Of a stretch of DNA of 64,000 nucleotides, positions 1-10,194 are shown piece after piece; the first letter of the stretch is position 1, and every line of letters starts with the position of its first letter. Source of the stretch: Bettongia penicillata ogilbyi (taxonomy: Eukaryota; Chordata; Mammalia; Diprotodontia; Potoroidae); assembly GCA_023548195.1 (NCBI GenBank), contig JAJHZJ010000009.1:4137001-4201000 (forward strand), read 5' to 3'. The notes under the pieces were generated by a model. That model saw only the letters and a list, made by a program, of their open reading frames with translations, did not search any database and was not told the DNA's origin. A program made the position numbers and the translations under genes.

Positions 1-1200
1 AGTCCAACATAGACAACTTTTCTCCTAAATTTATTCAAAGGCCAAAGCAACCTTCTCCATAACTGCTTGTCCTATTCTCCAGAAAACCATAGCCTTCTTC
101 ACTATTGCTGTCAATGCCTTTTAGTTTGCCAGATCTGTTCATGACTTTGTGAAATTTCCGCATCACTGACAAGGAAGAAGGCAGCCCTCCTGTCAGCCTG
201 TACCCATGTGTCCATCTCATTTGCACTGTTTGATCATGGCCTGTGAAGGGACAAAGTCAAGAATTTGTGCCTGGGTGGGTTCTCGGGGAGGGGACTGTTT
301 TACTCCAAAGCTAGCACTTTTTTTTTGGCAGACAACTGTGCTTCTTTAGCTATAGCACTAGGCCACACGTTTCCCCAGGCTTTCCTTATTGTCTGACTTG
401 GACCAGAATTCCAGGCCCAAGCAGTAGTTCAGGTTTTCCTGTTGATGCCAAAGCCTTCCACATCACTCTCAGGGTAGCTCATCTTGCTTAGGAAATCTCT
501 GTAGTCCTAATATTTCATATTCTGAACAACTTGCAGCTTCATAGATTGAATGAGCGTGATAACAGTGCCAAGAGTTGGGGAGCAGGGCTAGAGATGGTTT
601 TACAAATATCCCTAGTGTTAACCCTGCTTCCTCAGGATGAGGATCTGCAAAGACCTAGCTAGAAAACAGCTTTGCCATCTTCAGAAAAGATAATAGCTCT
701 GGAAAGATTTTTCATTGAAGGTATAAAAAGAAGGGAGGAGTGAGTTACTGGTGCATACTCTGCATCCCTAGATACATCACCTTCAGAACTGAAGTTCTTC
801 AAGGAGCCTTGGTAGTGAGGTGTCTCAGAATAATAGTTTCATCAGATAAGCTCTCTGGCCTGAGTCTGGACTCCCCCTTCCAATAAACTGACTTCTCCTA
901 GGGAGAGTATCAAGTATAGCTATAGGGCATGTGAGACCTGGGGGAGGGCTATATAATGGTAAACCCCTGGCTGCTTCTCCATGGATCGCTGCTCTGATCA
1001 GGTAGAGTGCTCACAGAAAATGTCTAATTGGGGAACTCCCACACAGAGAAGCTGTACTACTCTTACCTGAGCACCCAAGCCTTACTTGGGTCTGATCCAG
1101 TCTCCACTGATAAGCCAGTCCTGCTCAAACACAACAGAGTTGCAGCCAGCTTCCACAAGCAAGAATTGCACAACTCTCTGAGAGTATTTTAGGTCTTATT
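1..1200. other. Unassigned, mostly non-coding stretch
   Basis: No gene is supported here. Bases 180-233 resemble 1948-2001 (see findings). Around 940-1010 there is a TATA-like string (ctatataatgg) and an AATAAA lies at 882-887, which loosely recalls a solitary LTR, but no boundaries or TSD are visible. The longest open frame (minus, 35-226) has no recognisable motif. Confidence 0.4.
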
Positions 1201-1202
1201 TT

Positions 1203-1256
1203 CCCATTTTAAAAATAAGGAAACTGAGGCTCAGAGACTTACCTATTATCATCTAA
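1203..1256 (-). repeat. MIR-type SINE fragment
   Basis: Reads as the MIR core on the plus strand in reverse sense (gaaactgaggctcagagact). This core is shared by CORE-SINEs across mammals. Confidence 0.75.
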
Positions 1257-1257
1257 G

Positions 1258-1380
1258 GGTAGCTAGATGGCATAAGGTGCCATAAGCTAGGTGAATAAAT
1301 GTTAGACATTAGAGTCAGGAAGATCTGAGTTCAAATCCTTCCACCCTCAGACATTAACTATATAACCTTGGGTATGTCAT
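1258..1380 (+). repeat. tRNA-derived SINE, 5' part (split by nested SINE)
   Basis: A head of the tRNA-derived type is followed by gagttcaaatcc, which matches a pol III B box, and by the MIR-like core. The element stops at 'gggtatgtcat' and resumes at about 1622 with 'gggcaagtcac', so a reverse-strand SINE has been inserted into it. Confidence 0.75.
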
Positions 1381-1383
1381 TTT

Positions 1384-1620
1384 TTGTTGTTCCGTCATCC
1401 AGTGGTCCCCATAGTGGTCCCCATAGACCATAGCATGCTAGTGTTGTCTGTGGAGTTTTCTTGGCACAGATACTGGAATAGCTTGCCATTTCCTTCTCAG
1501 ATGGGTTAAGGTTAAGTGACTTGCACAGGGTTACATAGCTAGTAAGTGTCTGAGACCAAATGTGAACCTAGGTCTTCTTGATTCCGGGCCCAGCACTCTA
1601 TCCACAGAGTCATCTAGCTG
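1384..1620 (-). repeat. Marsupial MAR1/WSINE-like SINE, nested
   Basis: Near full-length copy in reverse sense. On the plus strand it begins with ttgttgttccgtcatccagt and ends with the complement of the tRNA-like head (tcatctagctgcctggg). It interrupts another SINE; flanks gggtatgtcat and gggcaagtcac look like a diverged TSD. Confidence 0.75.
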
Positions 1621-1755
1621 CCTGGGCAAGTCACTTAACCCCTGCTAGTCTCAGTTTCCTCCTTTGTAAAATGAGGAAAATAATAGCCCCTAACTCATAG
1701 GATTATGAGGTTCAAATGATAAACATATGGGGAAGTGCTATAGAAATATTACTTG
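1621..1755 (+). repeat. Same SINE as 1258-1380, 3' part
   Basis: Continues the interrupted element with the diagnostic gtcacttaacccctg and ctcagtttcctcctttgtaa strings, then a MIR-like tail. Confidence 0.7.
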
Positions 1756-2107
1756 GCATAACTAGTAAGTATCAGGGACAGAATTTGAACCCAGGTCTTT
1801 GCTGACTCTCAAGTCTAATAACTTCCATAGCCTTTCGTCCTTGATTGCTGCATTATTCACCTGGTTCCTACAGTTCTGCTGGTTCCCTGTGATCATTATT
1901 CTAATACATAGACCCACTGTTGGAACAGGATCCAGAAGAGTCAGCACAACCTTCCTGTCAGCTTGTACCCATGCTTCTATCCCACGTGCTGCGTTTGATC
2001 ACAGGTTACCAGGCCGTATCCAGAAGGGTGATAGGTAAAAAGACAGAGCAGTAGCCAGCATGTCAAGAAATGGTTTGAAAGCTATCTTTGGAACTTGGCA
2101 TTTAGCC

Positions 2108-2305
2108 TCTCTTGCCTCAATTTCTCCAGTCACCCTGATGAATTTCTGGTCACTGGATTCAGATGGCTCTGGAGGAGAAGTGAGGCTGGTGACCTGCAGA
2201 GTCCTCCCTCACTCAAAACAAAGTCAAGTGCAAGTCATGTCTTTATTTCTCTGATGGCAGGGACTTTTTCGGCAATAAAGGACAAACCACATACATCTGC
2301 CTTGG
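2108..2305 (+). repeat. SINE with RTE-type tail, 5'-truncated
   Basis: Collinear with the 3' two-thirds of the complete copy at 61022-61336, sharing ggattcagatggctctgga and aagtcatgtctttatttctc. The end (gcaataaaggacaaacca) resembles the 3' terminus of the RTE element at 48780-48830. The tRNA-like head is missing. Confidence 0.75.
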
Positions 2306-2349
2306 GAATTTGGTGACACTATTTGGTAACAAATATTCCTAGAAACTCG

Positions 2350-2585
2350 GGATGTGGCTCTAGACTCCAATAATCCTACTTTCTATGGAAAGCCTTCCCT
2401 AACCCCTTTTAATTATTTCCTCTTTATCCTGTATATAGCTTGTTTTGTGTACATTTGTTTATGTTCTTCTCCATCAGACTGTAAGTTTTCAAGAGCAGGG
2501 ACTGCTTTTTGCCTTTTTTGTATCCTCAGTGCTTAACATAATACCTGGCACATAGTACATGCTTCATAAATGTTGATTGATTGAT
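2350..2585 (+). repeat. L2 LINE, 3' end
   Basis: Shows the typical L2 3' terminus: cctgtatatagcttgttttg, agactgtaag, agcagggactgctttttgcc, cctggcacatagta and a short TGATTGATTGAT-like tail. Confidence 0.8.
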
Positions 2586-2699
2586 TTTGGCTCCTTTCTG
2601 TATCATTTATCATACAAGTTGGGCAACTCAGTTAGTTATCCTAAATACCATCTTTGGCCCATATATCATATGTTAATAATTCCTAATTTAGGGGCTGAT

Positions 2700-2796
2700 T
2701 ATATGATATCAATATGAACTCTTCAGGACTTTTGTTAAATTTTTGTCTCTGCTCTTCTACCAAATGAGAAATGCATCAAAAGCTCTGTGCAAAATT
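2700..2796 (+). repeat. MIR-like fragment, left part of an element split by the L1 insertion
   Basis: The string caaatgagaaatgcatcaaa followed by gctctgtgcaaa matches the MIR tail. It appears to resume after 5540 as 'gcacaaactttagagtgctc', with the L1-type element between. Confidence 0.55.
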
Positions 2797-3636
2797 TTTT
2801 TAAAAATAAATTTGTTTAACATTTTACATTCATTTTCACAAAATTTTGGGTTCCAAATTTTCTCCCCATTTCTCCCCTCCTCCCACCCCAATACACCGAG
2901 CATTCTAATTTCCCCTATCACCAATCTGCCCTCTCTTCTATCATCCCTCCCTTCCCTTGTCCCCATCTTCTCTTTTGTCCTGTAGGGCCAGATAACTTTC
3001 TATTCCCCATTACCTGTATTTCTTATTTCCTAGTAGCAAGAACAATACTAAACAGCTGTTCCTAAAACTTTGAGTTCCAACTTCTCCACATCCCTCCTTC
3101 CCCACCTATTCCCTTTGGGAAGGCAGGCAATTCAATATAGGCCATATCATATCTGTGTAGTTTTGCAAATGACTTCGATAATAGTTGTGTTGTGTAAGAC
3201 TAACTATATTTCCCTCCATCCTATCCTGCACCCCATTGCTTCTATTCTCTCTTTTGATCCTGTCCCTCCCCAAGAGTGTTGATTTCAAATTTCTCCCTCC
3301 TCCCATTTCCCTCCCTTCCATCATTCCCCCCCACCCTGCTTATCCCCTTCTTCCCCACTTTCCTGTATTGTAAGATAGATTTTCATACCCAAATGAGTGT
3401 TCATTTTATTCCTTTCTTTAGTCGAATGTGATGAGAGTAAACTTCATGTTTTTCTCTCAGTTCCCCTCTTTATTCCTCCACTAAAAGGTCTCCTGCTTGC
3501 CTCTTCTATGAGAGATAATTTGCCCCATTCCATTTCTCCCTCTCTCCTCCCAATACATTTCTCTCTCACCACTTAACTTCATTTTTTTAAGATATGATCC
3601 CATCCTATTCAACTCACTCTGTGCTCTCTGTCTCTG

Positions 3637-3690
3637 TGTGTGCGTGCATGTGTGTATGTGTGTGTGTGTATGTATGTGTATGTGTAATCC
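3637..3690. repeat. (TG)n/(TATG)n microsatellite inside HAL1-like copy 1
   Basis: Imperfect TG/TATG run. Copy 2 has an equivalent longer run at 11037-11117, so the repeat seed belongs to the element. Confidence 0.9.
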
Positions 3691-4345
3691 CACCAACTAC
3701 CCAGATACTGAAAAGTTTCAAGAGTTACAAATATTGTCTTTCCATGTCGGAATATAAACAGTTCAACTTTAGTAAATCCCTTATGACTTCTCTTTGCTGT
3801 TTATCTTTTCATGCTTCTCTTCATTCTTGTGTTTGAAAGTCAAATTTCCTTTTCATCTCTGGTCTTTTCATCAAGAATGCTTGAAAGTCCTCTATTTCAT
3901 TGAAAGACCATTTTTTGCCCTGAAATATTATGCTCAGTTTTCCTGGGTAGGTGATTCTTGGTTTGAGTCCTAGTTCCTTTGACTTCTGGAATATCATATT
4001 CTACATCCTTTGATCCCTTAATGTAGAAGCTGCTAGATCTTGTGTTATCCTGATTGTATTTCCACAGTACTGTAATTGTTTCTTTCTAGCTGCTTGCAAT
4101 ATTTTCTCCTTGACCTTGGAATTCTGGAATTTGGCCACAATGTTCTTAGGAGTTTCTCTTTTTGGATCTCTTTCAGGAGGTGATCTGTGGATTCCTTCAA
4201 TACTTATTTTTCCCTCTGGTCCTAGAATCTCAGCGCAGTTTCCTTGATAATTTCATGAAAGATGATGTCTAGGCTCTTTTTTTGATCATGGCTTTCAGGT
4301 AGTCCCATAATTTTTAAATTGTCTCTCCTGGATCTATTTTCCAGG

Positions 4346-4966
4346 TCAGTTGTTTTTTCCCATGAGATATTTCACATTCTCTTCCATTTTTTCATTCTTT
4401 TGGTTTTGTTTTGTGATTTCTTGGTTTCTAATAAAGTCATTAGCCTCCATCTGTTCCATTCTAATTTTGAAAGAACTATTTTCTTCAGTGAGCTTTTGAA
4501 CCTCCTTTTCCATTTGGCTAATTCTGCTTTTCAAAACATTCTTCTCCTTATTGGCTTTTTGAACCTCTTTTGCCAATTGAGTGAGCCTATTTTTCAAGGT
4601 GTTATTTTCTTCCGCATTTTTTTGGGTCTCCTTTAGCAAGATGTTGACCTGTTTTTCTTGCTTTTCTTGTACCTCTCTCATTTCTCTTCCCAGTTTTTCC
4701 TCCACCTGTCTAACTTGATTTTCAAAATCCTTTTTGAGCTCTTCCATGGCCTGAGCCCATTGAATATCTATTTTGGATGTTTGGGATACAGAAGCCTTGA
4801 CTTCTATGTCTTTCCCTGATGGTAAGCATTTTTCTTCCTCATCTGAAAGGAAGGGAGGAGATATCTGTTCACCCAGAAAGTAACCTTCTATGGTCTTATT
4901 TTTTTCCCCTTTCTGGGCATTTTCCCAGCCAGTTACTTGACTTCTGAGATTCCTTTCCACACCCAC
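4346..4966 (-). pseudogene. L1 ORF1p-like pseudogene (copy 1)
   Basis: The 206-codon open frame is an N-terminal ORF1p segment: a charged, low-complexity head, then a long Glu/Lys/Gln-rich heptad region (roughly residues 65-200) expected to form the trimeric coiled coil. The start used by the sister copies (M-P-R-K-G-K-K) lies at 4920-4918 here but is out of frame, because the A-run just after it is one base shorter; the frame drawn opens upstream by chance. The frame ends within the coiled coil, and the nucleic-acid-binding C-terminal part survives only as decayed DNA to about 3850. ORF1p normally packages L1 RNA. Confidence 0.8.
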
Positions 4967-5521
4967 CTTGCCTCCAGTTCCACCCAGCTAGTGCTTGGGG
5001 TCTGAGATTCAAATGCTTCTTCCCAGCCTCAGGGCTTTCAGTGGGGGCAGGGCTGCTATTTAGTGTAAGATTACATTCAGGTGCTCAGGTGGGGGCAGGG
5101 CTGCTATTCAATGTGAGATTAAGTTTAGCTGCTCAGGTGGGGGCAAGGCCACACACAGGGCTCAGTTCCTTCAGGGGGTTTACGTGGAGACCTTCAATAA
5201 TGGATCCAAGCTCCTGTCTGCTTTGGGAGCCCTTGTCTGCTGCTACCTCTGCTGCTGCCTCATGAAGGGGCCTGAGTTATGGAGACCCCCCGCTCGGATC
5301 TGATACTCCCACGGCCACGTGGCCAAGGCAGGGTTGGGCTCTGCTCTGGGTCCGGTGTGCGAAAGACCTTTGGTGTCAGTTTTTCTGGTCTCTCTGGAAC
5401 TGAAATGTCCACTCCATTTTTGTGTGGCTTCCGCTGCTCCAGAATTTGTTGGGAGTTCTTCTTTATACCTATTTTATGGGCTGTGGGTTTGGAGCTAGTG
5501 TATGTGTGTCTTTCTACTCCA

Positions 5522-5528
5522 CTATCTT
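5522..5528 (-). promoter_or_regulatory. Degenerate YY1-type site at the 5' end of HAL1-like copy 1
   Basis: On the sense strand the terminus reads ggagccaagatagtgg. The YY1 core AAGATGG seen in the other two copies is AAGATAG here, so this copy has probably lost the site. Confidence 0.5.
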
Positions 5529-5555
5529 GGCTCCTCCCCCTCTTCTGCACAAACT

Positions 5556-5790
5556 TTAGAGTGCTCTATTAATAACAATGTCAACAGCTCTGGACATTTA
5601 CATGGCTCTTTAAAGTTTGGAGAGCACTTTGGATATCTTATCTTAATTGAGACTCACCACAATCCTGTGCAGACATTATTATCCTAATTTGCAGAAGAGG
5701 GAACTAAGACTTTAAGAGGATAAAGGACTTGCCCATGGCCACAAAGCTAGTTTCAGAAAGCAGGATCTACACCTTGACTTCAAGTGTAGC
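5556..5790 (-). repeat. MIR-type SINE
   Basis: Shows reverse-sense MIR strings: cattattatcctaatttgca, aggacttgcccatgg and cacaaagctag. The first bases are also the resumed part of the element split by HAL1-like copy 1. Confidence 0.7.
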
Positions 5791-6405
5791 ATACAATTAT
5801 GTTATATTAGTTATGATTTTGACAAGAGTTATCCCGGACCTTTGTTTTTTAGCCTCCATTATTTGATCAAATGAGAAAATGCATGTGAAGCATTATGCAA
5901 ACTTTAGAGTGCCATATTAATTTTTCTAACTTTGTTCATTGACATAGCTTTTGAAAATTCTCTTTCTTACACTGGAGTCCATTCAGAAATAGCCCGGAAA
6001 CAAGATGCTTTCCTACTACTGATCTTTCAGGTTTAATATTTGTGGATTTTTAAATTGGTTTATTCTCCAATTTAATCTAAAGATGTTAATGTTTTTGGGA
6101 AGTGGATTGTGGTGTAATGAAATGAAAGGTTGGGAAGCAAATTCTTACTTTAGACTCACAAAGTTTAAAGGACAACTTCAGTAACAAACAGGACGAGGAT
6201 GATATATACCTTTTTCCTACTCCCACATAGTTTAGTTTGTTCTACTTTGAGAGATTTTCGTTCCGTGTAGTTTGGACATCGTGAGTACGTGGTCGGGTGC
6301 CATCTTTTAACAACTTTGTTCTTAAATTCATATGAGCCAATATCATATCTGTATGATCTTGGGCAACAATTTTGTCTGCAGTGATACATTTGTAGGAATC
6401 AAGGC
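5791..6405. other. Unassigned stretch
   Basis: A second MIR-tail-like string lies at 5868-5925 (atgagaaaatgcatgtgaag). Otherwise AT-rich sequence with no gene or recognised element. Confidence 0.4.
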
Positions 6406-6662
6406 TGTTAGGTGGCGCAGTGGAGAGAGTGCTGGGTTTTGAGTCAGGAAGACCTGAGTTCAAATCTGACTTTAGGCTCTCATTCAGTTACCTCCTCCTG
6501 GACAAGTCACTTGTCCTCTGCCTCAGTTTCCTTAACTCTAAAATGGGGATCCTAACAGCATCTATCTCACATGATTGTTGTGCAAGTCAAATGAGATAAT
6601 ACTTATGAAGGACTTACCATAGTGCCTGGCACTAAATAGGCACTTAGTAAATCCTTATTCCC
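6406..6662 (+). repeat. tRNA-derived marsupial SINE with MIR/L2-like tail
   Basis: Begins ggctgttaggtggcgcagtg (A-box region), has gagttcaaatctgac (B box), then the CORE and a tail with catagtgcctggcactaaat typical of MIR/L2 ends. Near full length. Confidence 0.85.
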
Positions 6663-7420
6663 TTTCTGAATTTAGACATCAAAGCCATTACTGTATCACC
6701 CATCAGCTTTTCCTCAAACAACATTTACAGTAGTTTGGTGAGTGGAAATCTCCTTGAGAAAAGGGTGTGTTATGTTTCTGAATCAGTCTGGTCTCCAGCT
6801 CCTTCACTCTCATCTCCGTGTATACTCTAATGAGCTTGTTTTCCTCTAACCCTCTATTTAGGTTAGATAGTGAGCCCTCGGGGACCACAAAATTGGGAGA
6901 GATTTTAGCTTCCAGAGCCAAAATTGGCTGGGGTGGGGAGGCTGGGTAGTGCCCCAGGGCTAGGTGCTGCCACTCTCTTGAAAAAACATTGCAGTATAGG
7001 ATATGACAGAGCCCTGTTGGGCGACGACGACAGGAAGGTGGGGACATTCTCAAAAGGCATCCAGGAACTAGAGTAGGGGGATTGTGGTAGAGAAAGAACT
7101 TCAGTAGTTTATCAGAACTCTATTCAACAGACTCCTCTGATCACTTTCACCCAGAAAACTTGTAGTGCCCAGGAGAGGGCACGGGAATATCTGGTTTTGT
7201 ACCAGGAACCACCAGCAGAGGTTCTGACTCTTTCAGTTTTCATTCCTAGGTCAGTTGGAACATGTTTGCTGTTGCTCAGGGAGCCAACAGGAGCCAAGGG
7301 CGTCACATTAGCAAGAAGCTTGAGGAGTATTGTTTCTGACCTTGGCATGTCTTTGTGCCTGGAGGTGGCCTGGTTTACGTAGCCTATACATCCACAAGGA
7401 CGTGAGAGGAAGCAGCTGAC
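6663..7420. other. Unassigned stretch with a 116-codon open frame
   Basis: No repeat is recognised. A minus-strand frame at 6703-7053 is open for 116 codons and is not low-complexity, but I see no domain or signal peptide and no clear splice acceptor (see findings). Confidence 0.35.
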
Positions 7421-7421
7421 T

Positions 7422-7455
7422 TGGAGTGTTACTCCCAGGAGACTCTTTGGGAGGT

Positions 7456-7495
<40 letters not shown>

Positions 7496-7496
7496 T

Positions 7497-7569
<73 letters not shown>

Positions 7570-7623
7570 TTCTTTCTTTCTTTCTTCCTTCCTTCCTTCC
7601 TTCCTTCCTTCCTTCCTTCCTTC

Positions 7624-7721
<98 letters not shown>

Positions 7722-7785
7722 TCTTTCTTCCTTTCTTTCCCCTTCCCTGAAGACTTGTCTTGGATTGCTCAGAGTGGACTCACTC
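7422..7785 (-). repeat. Dispersed repeat carrying an expanded microsatellite
   Basis: The left arm (7422-7460) and right arm (7741-7770) match 9041-9075 and 9090-9115, where only a short pyrimidine run lies between them. The microsatellite therefore grew inside an interspersed repeat, possibly an LTR. Orientation is arbitrary. Confidence 0.65.
7456..7740. repeat. Compound (TTTC)n(TTCC)n(CT)n microsatellite
   Basis: Pure pyrimidine tract of about 285 bases with three phases: TTTC to about 7585, TTCC to about 7623, then CT to about 7720. All overlapping open frames (Phe/Ser/Leu or Lys/Glu/Arg repeats) are artefacts of this tract. Confidence 0.97.
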
Positions 7786-8109
7786 AGAGAGGAACCCAAT
7801 TCAAGCCTGGTGTGCTAGTCTCTTGCCTCACCACTGACATTCTAAGGAAGTTCTCTCCACATTCAGCAACCTGTTTGTTAAGCTTCTCCTTAATATGAGA
7901 CACTGAACTAGGGGCTGGGGAGACAAAGATGTGTAATAAGGTTGCTTTATCCCTACTCTCTGAGCACCAGGCCTGTTATATTTTTCCCTTTCAAAGTGCT
8001 CTGGCATGTTGAAGGGGTTTAGGATATTTTGCTCATCTGTCATTGCCATGAGCACCCTCTGATTGTCTTCCTCTTAGAAGTTGAGTGGGTAACGCCATAA
8101 TTTCTTTCC
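7786..8109. other. Unassigned stretch
   Basis: A short string at 7890-7925 resembles the tail of an old MIR/L2-like repeat. Nothing else can be assigned. Confidence 0.35.
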
Positions 8110-8733
8110 TTTTTTATGTTAATTTATTTATTTTTAGTTTTCAACATTCACTTGCAAAAGTTTTAAATTTTTTCTCTGTCCCCTCCCCCCCTCTCCAAGA
8201 TGGCATGCAGTCTGATATAGGCTTTACACATGCATTCCTATTAAACATATTTTCATATTAGTCATGTTGTATAGAAGAATTAGGATGAATAGGAGGAACC
8301 ACAAGAAAGAAAAACACCAAACCAAACCAAATGAAAAAGAAAATAATCTGCTTTGCTCTGCATTTAGACTCTATATTTCTTTCTCTGGATGGGGATGGCA
8401 TTTTCCATTGTGAGTCTTTTGGAGTTATTTTAGGTCCTTGCATTGCTGAGAACTAAGTCTTTCAAGGCCAGTCATCACATACTGTGGCTGTTACTATGTA
8501 CAATGTTCTCCTTGTTCTGCTCACTTCACTTAGCATCAGTTCATAGAAGTCTTTCCAGGTTTTTCTGGTGTGCCTTTTCATCATCTCTTATAACACGATT
8601 GTAATCTATTACATTAATATACTACAACTTGTTCAGCCATTCCGCAATTGATGGGCATCCCTTCAATTTCCAGTTCTTGGCTACCACAAAAAGAGCTGCT
8701 ATAAATATTTTTCTACATATGGGTCACCAGTTT
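8110..8733 (-). mobile_element. L1 LINE 3' end (ORF2 C-terminus and 3' UTR)
   Basis: Minus-strand L1 3' fragment. From 8733 downward it encodes a decayed version of the ORF2 C-terminal region, which in L1 lies just before the 3' UTR; the plus strand shows cagccattccgcaattgatg and agagctgctataaatatttt. The A/T-rich 3' end is at 8110-8140. A similar copy lies at 54483-55240. The element is 5'-truncated and dead. Confidence 0.8.
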
Positions 8734-9240
8734 CACTTAACCACTTAATATCAGATGAACTTTTACAAAAGTTTATTCACTTCAAAGATATAGAAAAAAC
8801 AAACATGCATGCATTATGCCTAGTACCTTTGGAGCATCTCCCCTAAATCTTCCTCAGTCTCTAGGAAGATAGGGGTGGGGTGGAAATTAGGTTCACAGTT
8901 TAGCTCAATTTTTAGAAAGTATTCCTCTGGTCCTGTGGGGCTAGTATTTGTAGACCCTTAACTCTCTGGGCTACGATAATGGCCCAGTTGTAATGCCCAG
9001 TCTGTATTCTTTGACACTTAGATTCCTGTGGCTCAAGTATTGGAGTGTTGCTCCCAGGAAACTCTTTGGGAGGTTCTTTCTTTCTTTCCCTTTCCCTGTA
9101 GACTTGTCTTGGCCTGGCCAAGTCTGCCAGCCAAAAAAGAGTGGGGTGGGGTGCAGATTTGAGACTCTGTTCTTGTATTTAGAATAGAAAGGAAGAAACA
9201 AGAAGACCAAAGACCCAGGCCTGTTTTTCAAGGCCACCTT
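8734..9240 (-). mobile_element. Possible solitary LTR
   Basis: On the minus strand there is a candidate poly(A) signal (gtgaataaacttttgtaaaa, about 8768-8787) near the putative 3' end, and the block abuts the L1 end abruptly. Bases 9041-9115 repeat at 7422-7770. No internal retroviral sequence or clean TSD was found, so the LTR label is inference. Confidence 0.35.
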
Positions 9241-10183
9241 GGTCCCAGGTAGGGTTAGGAGGTAGCCCTTGGGTCTTTTCCCCCTTATTGCATTGTCTCC
9301 CTGTAAGTGAAGGAGGCACTTTCACTGTCATACTCAAATGCTGCAAAAGTCACAAAGATTCTGTGTTAGGCCATTTTAAAGACTGTTCTGGAAAGGCAGC
9401 CAATGGAAAAAGGCTGTTCACAATCATGTGGCAGATCAGCACAGAAGGTCCATATGCGTTACGGGCCTTTAATCTCTTGGAATCAGAAGAGGATGAGTTC
9501 ATGGAATTAAGGATTTAGAACTGGAAGGAATTTTAGAGCTACCTTGATCTAACCCATTGCAATGTGAATGTAAGGTTAATGGTGGGTAAGGGGAAGAATT
9601 AAAGATCTTCCCCACCCATTAATAGGCCTCAATACTTTCTACTAATTTCTACTGAGGCACTGGGTCAGAGGGTCTTGCTTTCCTGCTCTGAAAGGTATAT
9701 AATTACTCTGGGGTGAGGTTTTACATTGGGGCTTACTAACTGGAAATATTTGTTTGGCCAGAAGCTGCTAAGGGACCTCCTGGCTTTGAAAATCCATGTG
9801 TTGGTGCTTCTCTCTCTGGTAACTATGTGTGTATGTAATGATCAGACAGCTGGATCTGTCTGTTGATCTGTGATGTATATATTGCTTATAGTCAGACAGT
9901 TAGAAGCCCTGTCTGTTGGTTTTTATTTCTTTGTATTTTCTCTGAAGTTCAGGGTGCTGACTTTCCCCCCTAAACTAAGTGAATGATATATGTGCTTGAT
10001 TAAGGTAGATTGTTGACCTTTCAAAAGTTGCTTTTCTTTTAGAAAAGTAGATCTAAGAACCTGTATATCAGGGCCTCCTATGTAAACCCAGGTCCTTGCT
10101 GATACAACCATTCATTTTGCCACCGTAAAAACCAAAGCACAAAGGTATTAACTGATTTCAGATCACACACAAATTTAAGTAGC
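9241..10183. other. Unassigned; possible LTR-like sequence in the right half
   Basis: At 9700-9710 there is a TATA-like string (ggtatataatt). Around 9840-9930 a motif containing gtcagacag or its relatives recurs (gatcagacagctggatctgt, then tagtcagacagttagaagcc). This suggests an LTR, but I cannot place its ends. Confidence 0.3.
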
Positions 10184-10194
10184 AGATCCAACTT
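10184..10194 (-). repeat. Target-site duplication, left (HAL1-like copy 2)
   Basis: agatccaactt, identical to 12986-12996 at the other end. Confidence 0.9.

Larger units (their letters stand above)
2797..5540 (-). mobile_element. HAL1-like (ORF2-less L1) retrotransposon, copy 1
   Basis: Non-autonomous LINE-1 derivative read on the minus strand. In sense order it has a G-rich 5' UTR (5540 to about 4921), a decayed ORF1, a 3' region with TG/CA repeats (about 3637-3690), a polypurine 3' UTR (about 3560-2830) and an A-rich end at 2797-2815. There is no endonuclease or reverse-transcriptase ORF between ORF1 and the 3' UTR, and two sister copies have the same layout, so this is a family feature. 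The 5' terminus reads gggggaggagccaagatagt. Imperfect TSD: tctgtgcaaa (2784-2793) and tctgcacaaa (5544-5553), 8 of 10 matching. The insertion splits a MIR. Repbase lists half-L1 (HAL1) families in opossum; assignment to a named one is inference. Confidence 0.85.

Noticed and set aside
35..226. 63-codon minus-strand frame running to the window edge
   Set aside because: No recognisable motif or splice signal; part of it recurs at 1948-2001 as non-coding repeat.
4346..4966. Possible host coiled-coil gene
   Set aside because: Three copies of the same frame lie in identical repeat contexts with TSDs and L1-type ends, so it is L1 ORF1, not a host gene.
7308..7818. Long open frames on both strands rich in Phe/Ser/Leu or Arg/Glu/Lys
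   Set aside because: Translation of the TTTC/TTCC/CT microsatellite; no non-repetitive coding sequence.
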